NCBI RefSeq assembly: GCF_900538805.1
Contig: NZ_UPZP01000020.1
Coordinates: forward strand, 1-27,778
Source: an uncultured Dialister sp.
GTDB taxonomy: Bacteria; Bacillota; Negativicutes; Veillonellales; Dialisteraceae
Reading direction: 5' to 3'
DNA length: 27,778 nucleotides
Below the pieces are notes generated by a model that saw only the letters and a list, made by a program, of their open reading frames with translations, did no database searches and was not told where the DNA came from. Positions 22,381-27,778 of this stretch are shown here, piece by piece (positions within the stretch are counted from its first letter, which is position 1; the number at the start of each line of letters is the position of its first letter). A program made the position numbers and the translations under genes.

Positions 22381-23382
22381 ATGGAAAGCAGCTGTGAACA
22401 GATTTTGAAGTGGACTGAAAAGGTTTTGAACGGCGGAGAACTGACTGAAGAAGAGGCCAGAGCCCTCATCCGTACCAGGGACGAAGACACCATGCTTCTC
22501 CTGGCCTGCGCCGACAAAATCCGTCAGAAATTCTCCGGCCGGAGCGTGGACCTCTGTGCCATCATCAATGCCAGGAGCGGCTCCTGCCAGGAGGACTGCA
22601 AATTCTGCGCACAGTCTGCCCGTTACAATACAGGTGTAAAAACCTATAAATTCCTTCCGGAAGAAGAGGTCATTGAAGCGGCTAAAAGAGCGAAAAAAGC
22701 CGGAGCTGCCCGTTTCGATATTGTTACTGCAGGCCGTGACCAGAGAAATCCGAAGGACTTTGCGGAAATTCTCGACTTAATCCGTCGTATCCGCAAGGAA
22801 GTGGGCATCGAAGTATGCTGCTCCCTCGGATTCCTCACGCAGGAACAGGCTTACCAGCTCAAAGAAGCGGGCATCAGCCGCCTGCACTGCAATATCGAGT
22901 CGGCACCTTCCTTCTTCAAGGAAGTGTGCACCACCCATACAGCGGAGGAAAAGGCGGAGAACGTAGCCCGTGCCCAGAAAGCAGGCATCCGCGTCTGCTG
23001 CGGCGGCATCATCGGTCTTGGTGAATCCCTGGACCAGCGGGTGGAAATGGCATTTCATCTGAAGGAAATGCACATTGACGCCGTGCCGCTGAACGTACTG
23101 AACCCCATCCCCGGTACCCCCTTTGAGCACAACAAGCGCCTTTCTCCCCTTGAAATCCTCCGCTCTTTTGCTATGTTCCGCTTCGTCCTCCCCAAGGCCC
23201 AGATCCGCACTGCCGGCGGACGGCAGATTAACCTTCGGAGCCTCCAGTCCATGGCCCTCGCCGGCGGCATGAACGGCGTCATGATCGGCAACTACCTCAC
23301 CAGCAAAGGAAGCGATCCCCAGGATGATATCGCCATGCTCCACGACCTGGGTCGGACACAGACAGCACCGAATCTGAATTAA
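22381..23382 (+). CDS. bioB: Biotin synthase family radical SAM protein, copy 2
   Basis: This 333-residue paralogue aligns with copy 1 without gaps through at least residue 210 and is roughly two-thirds identical over the first 120 residues. The radical SAM cysteines are at 69, 73 and 76 (SGSCQEDCKFCAQS). The position of E. coli Cys97 is Asp113. Cys146-147, Cys170, Cys183 and Cys206-207 (VCCGG) are present. The start has AAAGGAG eight bases upstream. It is 145 bp after copy 1 and possibly co-transcribed with it. Keeping a full cysteine set while diverging suggests both are functional. Whether it makes biotin or modifies another substrate cannot be told from sequence. Confidence 0.87.
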   Translation: MESSCEQILKWTEKVLNGGELTEEEARALIRTRDEDTMLLLACADKIRQKFSGRSVDLCAIINARSGSCQEDCKFCAQSARYNTGVKTYKFLPEEEVIEAAKRAKKAGAARFDIVTAGRDQRNPKDFAEILDLIRRIRKEVGIEVCCSLGFLTQEQAYQLKEAGISRLHCNIESAPSFFKEVCTTHTAEEKAENVARAQKAGIRVCCGGIIGLGESLDQRVEMAFHLKEMHIDAVPLNVLNPIPGTPFEHNKRLSPLEILRSFAMFRFVLPKAQIRTAGGRQINLRSLQSMALAGGMNGVMIGNYLTSKGSDPQDDIAMLHDLGRTQTAPNLN

Positions 23383-23418
23383 CTAGTGTACTAGTGAGCT
23401 GGTGAGCTAGTGGGCTGG
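23383..23418 (+). repeat. Octamer tandem repeat fused to bioB2 stop
   Basis: After the TAA come CTAG, TGTACTAG, TGAGCTGG, TGAGCTAG and TGGGCTGG. This is a short member of the TGNNCTAG family. Confidence 0.85.
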
Positions 23419-23439
23419 TGGAACGACTGTCCGCTGCCC

Positions 23440-23964
23440 CCCTTCCCGCCTCCCGCCGGTCATTCTGAGCGCAGCGAAGAATCTCGGTAAGAATAGCAAG
23501 TGAGTGGGAATCGGTAAATACCAGTCGGCGGGAAGACAAGAGACAGCTGTCCGTGGAAAGACGTCAGACTGTCAGACGACGGACTATCAGACGACAGACG
23601 TCAGATGTACTGTATTCCCGAACGCAAGAGGGTTCAGGCGCCTGCGGCGCCCGGGTTCTATCGTTCGTGCGCTTCGCGCCGAACGATGGGTTCCGCCCGG
23701 GAACGGCTCCACCTTCCGGGCTGGTTCAGAGGGGAGTTATAAAGTACCACTGCGTTGGAGAGGTACGGCGCCTCCGGCGCCATCTTATTTATTGCGCCCG
23801 CAGGGCGCCACCATCACCCTTTGAACCTTCTGAACCCTCTGAACCCTATGAACCCTCACGCCGAAGGCGTGTCCCAAGGGCGCCACCATCACCCTTTGAA
23901 CCCTTTGAACCAGCCCGCCTTCGGCGGGCCGAACCCTCTGAACCCGGAGCAGCTTCGCTGCTCC
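23440..23964 (+). repeat. Composite intergenic repeat, copy D (bioB2-bioB3 gap)
   Basis: A CATTCTGAGCGCAGCGAAGA motif (23461) and a tract of GTCAGAC/AGACGAC direct repeats (23563-23606) come first. Next are TATTCCCGAACGCAAG (23613), variable hairpin ATCGTTCG (23660) with CGAACGAT (23680) enclosing GCGC-ttc-GCGC, and the GTTCCGCCCGGGAACGGC box (23690-23744). Mini-hairpins follow: GGCGCC-tcc-GGCGCC (23767), GCGCCC-gca-GGGCGC (23794), CACGCC-gaa-GGCGTG (23857), GCCCGCC-ttc-GGCGGGC (23913) and GGAGCAGC-ttc-GCTGCTCC (23946). Several 9-bp repeats lie between them. The three-hairpin unit is absent here. Confidence 0.8.
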
Positions 23965-23994
23965 CAAAAACCAGGAAGAAGTGAAACACAGCAT

Positions 23995-24978
23995 ATGGAT
24001 GAAAACGTAGCATATATAGAAAAATGTATGGACAAGGTCCTTGGCGGCAGCGACATTACCAGGGAAGAAGCGGGCAGACTCTATGAAGCGGGAAAGAAGG
24101 AGCCCCTCTTCCTTATGGCCGCTGCCGATAAAATCAGGAAAACCTTCTGCGGAGACAAGATGCGTTTCTGCAGCGATGTGAATGCAAGAAGCGGCCGGTG
24201 CACGGAAAACTGCAAATTCTGCGCCCAGTCCGGCTGGTACCATACCGGCGTGAAGGAGTATCCCCTCCGGAGCCCGGAGGACCTGCTTCACGAAGCAAAG
24301 CAGGCGGAAGCCTACGGCGCCGAACGGTTCGGCATTGTCACCAGCGGCCGCGGGCAGAGCGACCCCGTGCAGTTTGCCTCCATTGTGAAAGCGGTGAAAC
24401 TCATCACGGAGCAGACGAAACTTTCCGTCTGCTGTTCTCTGGGCCTTTTGACCGATGACCAGCTCAAACAGCTGAAAGATGCCGGCTGCCAGCGCATTCA
24501 CTGCAATCTGGAAACAGCGAAACGCTATTTCCCCAATATCTGCACCACCCACACCTATGAGGAAAAGGAAGACCACATCCGCCGCATCCAGAAAGCGGGA
24601 CTGGAGGTCTGCTCCGGCGGCATCATGGGCCTTGGAGAAACCGACGATGACCGCATCGACATGGCCTTCGCCCTTCGGAGCCACCACGTCACCAGCGTGC
24701 CCCTCAACATCTTCAGCCCCATCCCCGGCACCCCCTTTGGTAAAAACAAACCGCCGAAACCGGTGGAAGTGCTCCGCATGTTTGCGCTCTACCGCTTCAT
24801 CCTGCCCCACGTCATCATGCGCGTCTGCGCCGGCAGGGAAACGGCCCTTCGGGACCTCCAGGCCTTCGCTCTCGCCGCCGGCCTGAACGGCGCCATGATT
24901 GGCGGCTACCTCACCATCGCCGGCCGTCCTCCGGAAAAGGATAAGCAGATGGCTGTGGACATGGGAAGGACCTTGTAA
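23995..24978 (+). CDS. bioB: Biotin synthase family radical SAM protein, copy 3
   Basis: With ATG at 23995 the protein has 327 residues, and all motif cysteines fall at the same positions as in copies 1 and 2 (69, 73, 76, 146, 147, 170, 183, 206), which supports this start. The frame is open for 80 codons further upstream, but that part is repeat DNA. Position 113, matching E. coli Cys97, is Gly. It is the most diverged copy, with an altered N-terminal third and extra Cys in FCGDK and MRVCAGRE. The ribosome site (AGGAAG) is about 16 bases off and therefore poor, so expression may be low or depend on the repeat-derived leader. A terminator follows. Confidence 0.84.
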   Translation: MDENVAYIEKCMDKVLGGSDITREEAGRLYEAGKKEPLFLMAAADKIRKTFCGDKMRFCSDVNARSGRCTENCKFCAQSGWYHTGVKEYPLRSPEDLLHEAKQAEAYGAERFGIVTSGRGQSDPVQFASIVKAVKLITEQTKLSVCCSLGLLTDDQLKQLKDAGCQRIHCNLETAKRYFPNICTTHTYEEKEDHIRRIQKAGLEVCSGGIMGLGETDDDRIDMAFALRSHHVTSVPLNIFSPIPGTPFGKNKPPKPVEVLRMFALYRFILPHVIMRVCAGRETALRDLQAFALAAGLNGAMIGGYLTIAGRPPEKDKQMAVDMGRTL

Positions 24979-25000
24979 GGAAATGAAATAAGGATACGTT

Positions 25001-25047
25001 AAAGGGACTGTGAAAAAATGGCAATCATTTTATCACAGCCCCTTTTG
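25001..25047 (+). terminator. Terminator after bioB copy 3
   Basis: AAAGGGACTGTGA and TCACAGCCCCTTT pair with one mismatch around an A/T-rich interior, followed by TTTT. The remaining 25048-25135 carries a short imperfect palindrome and no gene. Confidence 0.7.
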
Positions 25048-25135
25048 GCGTATAGATGAAGAAATTCCCAAATGACAGGGAGCTCCTCGTCCCATTGTCA
25101 TCTCGAGCAAAGCTCTATGTGGGCAGGAGCAAAGA

Positions 25136-25172
25136 AAAGGGCCTGTGAAAAATGATTTTTCACAGGCCCTTT
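25136..25172. terminator. Terminator of gltS (also readable from the other side)
   Basis: A perfect 17-bp stem starting AAAGGGCCTGTGA, with a TGA loop, lies 13 bp past the gltS stop on the minus strand. Confidence 0.85.
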
Positions 25173-25184
25173 CCTTTGCAGATT

Positions 25185-26414
25185 TTATTTCAAAAGGTTC
25201 ATAAACACCATGAGAATGGAGGCGTTCAGGAAATCCACCACGAAGGCGCCGATTAAGGGGATGACGAAGTAGGCTGTATGGGCGGGGCCGAAGCGTTCGC
25301 ACATGGCGTTCATGTTGGCAATGGCGTTCGGCGTGGCGCCCATGCCGAAGCCGCAGGTGCCGGAGGCCATGACGGCGGCCTCGTAATTTCCGCCCATAAT
25401 CCGGAAAATGACGAAGTAGGCAAAGAGGGCCATCACCACTGTCTGGATGAGAAGGGTGACGATGAGAGGCACCGCCAGGTCCGCCAGCTGCCAAAGTTTC
25501 AAACTCATGAGGGCGCAGGAGAGGAAGATGTTGAGGCACATGCCGCCGAGGACTTCGCTTTCCTTCTGGTAAATGCCGTAGAGGCCGGTGCCTTCTGCAA
25601 TGTTCCGAATCACCGCCGCCACAATCATGGCGCCGATGTAGCCCGGGAACACCAGACCGATGTCGATGAAGAACTGGCTCACGTAGGTGCCAAGGCCCAT
25701 GGCCAAAAGGAGCTGGCCGAAGGCGTACATGAAATTGTCCATGTTGAGGTAATTAGCAGCGGCGTCCTCATCGTCCTCCGTCTCCGGATGGGGTCCCATT
25801 TTCCCTTCGGGAAGGGAAGCATCTATTTCCTTTCCCTCCGAAGAGGTAAGGTGAAAGCGTCGGATGAGGAGTTCACCGATAGGACCTCCGATAAAGGAAC
25901 CTGCCACCAGGCCGAAGGTGGCGGCGGCAAAGGCAATGGTGGTGGCATCGGAAAGGCCCATGGATTCCAGCACCGGACCGAAGGAGCCGGAGGTGCCGTG
26001 GCCGCCTACCAGAGGAATGGAACCGTCCGCCAGACCCATGAGCGGATTTTCCCCGAATACCTGGGAAAGAGAGATGCCGATGAGGTTCTGGATAATGATG
26101 AGAATACCCACCAGCACCGCCATCTTGATAACCAGAAGACCGCCTTTCTTAATCAGGTTCACGCTGGCCATGTAGCCGATACTGGTAAAGAAGAGCATCA
26201 TGCACCAGTTCTGCATCACCGTGTCCTGGGTATAGGTCCACAGGCCTTCGGTGTAAAGAATACAATTCACAATCGAAAAGATGGTACCGCCGATGACCGG
26301 CGCCGGAATGCAGTATTTCCGGAACAGCTTGATTTTCGTCTTCAGAAAGCCGCCCAGAAAAAAGACAGCCACCGCCGCTGCCAGGGTCTGGTACATATTT
26401 AAGTTAATTTCCAT
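25185..26414 (-). CDS. gltS: Sodium/glutamate symporter GltS
   Basis: The start at 26414 (GGGGGA upstream) gives 409 residues, normal for GltS; an upstream in-frame ATG at 26483 adds 23 polar residues without a ribosome site. About ten hydrophobic segments are visible. Two re-entrant motifs are typical: GSIPLVGGHGTSGSFG in the first half and SGTCGFGMGATPNAIANM in the second half, reflecting the inverted repeat of the family. A charged cytoplasmic loop (EGKMGPHPETEDDEDAA) separates the halves. It imports glutamate with sodium across the cytoplasmic membrane. It is monocistronic with its own terminator and convergent with bioB copy 3. Confidence 0.95.
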   Translation of the reverse strand: MEINLNMYQTLAAAVAVFFLGGFLKTKIKLFRKYCIPAPVIGGTIFSIVNCILYTEGLWTYTQDTVMQNWCMMLFFTSIGYMASVNLIKKGGLLVIKMAVLVGILIIIQNLIGISLSQVFGENPLMGLADGSIPLVGGHGTSGSFGPVLESMGLSDATTIAFAAATFGLVAGSFIGGPIGELLIRRFHLTSSEGKEIDASLPEGKMGPHPETEDDEDAAANYLNMDNFMYAFGQLLLAMGLGTYVSQFFIDIGLVFPGYIGAMIVAAVIRNIAEGTGLYGIYQKESEVLGGMCLNIFLSCALMSLKLWQLADLAVPLIVTLLIQTVVMALFAYFVIFRIMGGNYEAAVMASGTCGFGMGATPNAIANMNAMCERFGPAHTAYFVIPLIGAFVVDFLNASILMVFMNLLK

Positions 26415-26626
26415 ATTGAATCCCCCATTTTTTATACTGGCTGTATAGATGAGAAAAGCATTTTCCCATTCATATAGTAGCAAGTATAAATGAAAGTAAT
26501 AGGATATTCAAGAAATTATGCAAAATCCGGATAATGCTTTGCGCTTAGAGGGTGATTGACTGCCGGTAAGGAAGTATTGGCAATCGGGTCTACGGGTGAA
26601 TCATGAAGATACAAGGCATCACAGGC

Positions 26627-26655
26627 TATGACGGCCACCTTAAACCATGTATAAT
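26627..26655 (+). promoter_or_regulatory. Possible promoter of the M50 gene
   Basis: TATAAT at 26650-26655 lies about 50 bp before the start, with TATGAC 17 bp upstream as a poor -35. The rest of 26415-26626 shows no gene. Confidence 0.4.
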
Positions 26656-26708
26656 ATAGAAAAGCAATTTTTCAATCATCCCCTGTGAAACCATGTAAGG
26701 AGTACATT

Positions 26709-27338
26709 ATGTTTGATTTTCTTGATATGGGCACCCTGATTTACCGCGTACCGGCACTGCTCATCGCCCTGTCCTTCCACGAATATGCCCATGCCGCCGT
26801 GTCCGATGCCCTGGGGGACCCCACGCCTTCCCTGGACGGGCGGCTCACCATCAATCCCATGGCCCATCTGGATGTGCTTGGTACGGTTCTTTTGGTGCTC
26901 TGCGGATTCGGCTGGGCCAAACCGGTAATGATTAATCCAAGGTACTATAAGGACTATCGGAGCGGCGTGCTGAAGGTGTCCTTTGCAGGCCCGGCAATGA
27001 ATCTTTTCCTGGGTTTCCTTGCCATCCTTCTCTCTGCCATCCTGCTGAAACTGGGCATGCTCAGCCGGGGGAGCGCCCTCTTTTTGAACTGGATTATGAT
27101 GTACAATGTGTGGTTCGCCTTCTTCAACCTCATCCCCGTGCCGCCGCTGGACGGTTCTAAAATTCTTGCCATGTTCCTGCCGGGAGAGCTGTCCTTCAAG
27201 TATGAAAATTTCAACGCCCAGTACGGCTTCGTCCTCCTCATGGTGGTGGTCTTCAGCGGCCTCATCAACCGCATCATCAATCCTTTGGCGGACCTCTTCA
27301 TCTCTCTCTCCAGTTACGTGGTGTTCATGGTGTTTTGA
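26709..27338 (+). CDS. Site-2 protease (M50) family membrane metalloprotease
   Basis: The start ATG 26709 has TAAGGAG seven bases before it, giving 209 residues. The zinc motif HEYAH lies in the first helix (about residues 24-28), followed by AAVSDALGDPT. The third zinc ligand is the Asp in NLIPVPPLDGSKI near residue 150. There are four or more membrane helices and no PDZ domain. This compact form matches the YwhC-like subfamily of bacterial site-2 proteases, whose substrates are mostly unknown; RseP itself is larger. An octamer repeat array begins five bases after the stop. Confidence 0.9.
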   Translation: MFDFLDMGTLIYRVPALLIALSFHEYAHAAVSDALGDPTPSLDGRLTINPMAHLDVLGTVLLVLCGFGWAKPVMINPRYYKDYRSGVLKVSFAGPAMNLFLGFLAILLSAILLKLGMLSRGSALFLNWIMMYNVWFAFFNLIPVPPLDGSKILAMFLPGELSFKYENFNAQYGFVLLMVVVFSGLINRIINPLADLFISLSSYVVFMVF

Positions 27339-27343
27339 AATAG

Positions 27344-27423
27344 TGGGTTAGTGCACTAGTGTACTAGTGTACTAGTGAGCTGGTGGGCTGGTGGGCTGGT
27401 GTACTAGTGTACTAGTGGGCTGT
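27344..27423 (+). repeat. Octamer tandem repeat TGNNCTAG, ten units
   Basis: TGGGTTAG, TGCACTAG, TGTACTAG twice, TGAGCTGG, TGGGCTGG twice, TGTACTAG twice and TGGGCTGT run in phase five bases after the M50 stop. The last unit overlaps the next repeat module. Confidence 0.9.
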
Positions 27424-27684
27424 ATTCCCGACAGCAAAGGGGTTCAGTCGCCTTCGGCCCCGGGTTCAAGGCGCCGTCGGGCTGACGCCCTGGGCGCCTT
27501 AGGTTCGGCCCGGGACCGGCTTCGCCTTCCGGGCTGGTTCAGAGGGAGTTATAAAGTACGCTGTGTGCGTATTCCGCATGGAATGCGCAAGTCGGGCGAA
27601 ATTAGCCTCTAGCCTGCCCAATAAGAGGCCTTCCTTTTAATCGCCCGACCGATTGGCGAGGTACGGCGCCTTTCGGCGCCATGT
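27423..27684 (+). repeat. Composite intergenic repeat, copy C
   Basis: The order is as in copy G: TATTCCCGACAGCAAAG, variable hairpin AAGGCGCC (27468) with GGCGCCTT (27493) enclosing GGGC-tgac-GCCC, and the GTTCGGCCCGGGACCGGC box (27503-27556). The three-hairpin unit follows: GCGTATTCC-gcat-GGAATGCGC (27567-27588, with one G-T wobble), and GTCGGGCGA (27591) with TCGCCCGAC (27641) enclosing GCCTCT/AGAGGC. The final 94 bases, 27685-27778, are AT-rich and hold nothing I can name. Confidence 0.82.
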
Positions 27685-27778
27685 TATAAGCCGCCTCTGG
27701 CGGGTCTGTCAAGTCCTTTGTGTAAATTTTTCTGCTAAATTAAAATTCTTCTAATCAAATGGACTCCAGGTCACTTGG

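Noticed and set aside
23755..23994. Longer N-terminus for bioB copy 3
   Set aside because: The extra 80 codons encode repeat-derived HHHPLNLLNPLN-like sequence. Motif positions match the other copies only with the 23995 start.

Overview
This window looks like chromosomal DNA of a strict or near-strict anaerobic Firmicute. A Negativicutes (Veillonellaceae/Dialister-like) host is my best guess. The guess rests on the anaerobe-type BioB proteins, a GltS carrier, an OhrR/glutathione-peroxidase pair and the general codon style. It was not tested against any database. There is no rRNA, tRNA, CRISPR array, phage gene or transposase gene in the window.

Layout from left to right. 1-5100 is a stress and metal block: an AraC-type regulator, a Dps-like ferritin, an OhrR-type MarR regulator divergent from a decayed glutaredoxin fragment and two tandem glutathione peroxidases, then a CDF metal exporter. 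5230-10533 carries the conserved tRNA/rRNA modification trio mnmE, mnmG and rsmG, with unusually long repeat-filled gaps between them. 10960-11883 holds a small VOC protein and a small membrane protein. 11919-12250 is a tandem array with an exact 59-bp period and a palindrome in each full unit. 12534-16359 is an overlapping McrB-like AAA+ ATPase and DUF2357/PD-(D/E)xK nuclease pair, probably a McrBC-type defence system with an unrecognised N-terminal domain. 17056-21032 encodes two ABC exporter half-transporters with complementary degenerate ATP sites. 21237-24978 holds three tandem biotin synthase paralogues. 25185-27338 holds a GltS glutamate carrier and an M50 protease-family membrane protein.

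The most unusual content is intergenic. At least six gaps (6681-7140, 9157-9712, 10534-10892, 18747-19330, 23383-23964, 27344-27663), and in part 16428-17090, carry a modular composite repeat in one fixed orientation. Its modules are an 8-bp tandem repeat (TGNNCTAG) that often starts at a stop codon, conserved boxes, hairpins, many mini-hairpins with three-base GAA/TTC loops, and a 9-bp repeat (GAACCCTCT). At equivalent positions in different copies the hairpin stems have completely different sequences but stay complementary, while the flanks are conserved. This suggests selection, or a copying mechanism, acting on the fold. The same repeats encode the C-terminal tails of both ABC transporters.

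Functional links: the OhrR/GPx/Dps cluster fits oxidative-stress defence. A palindromic promoter region lies between OhrR and the peroxidases, and a BirA-like operator candidate overlaps the promoter of the first bioB gene. These regulatory calls are inferences from motif shape only.
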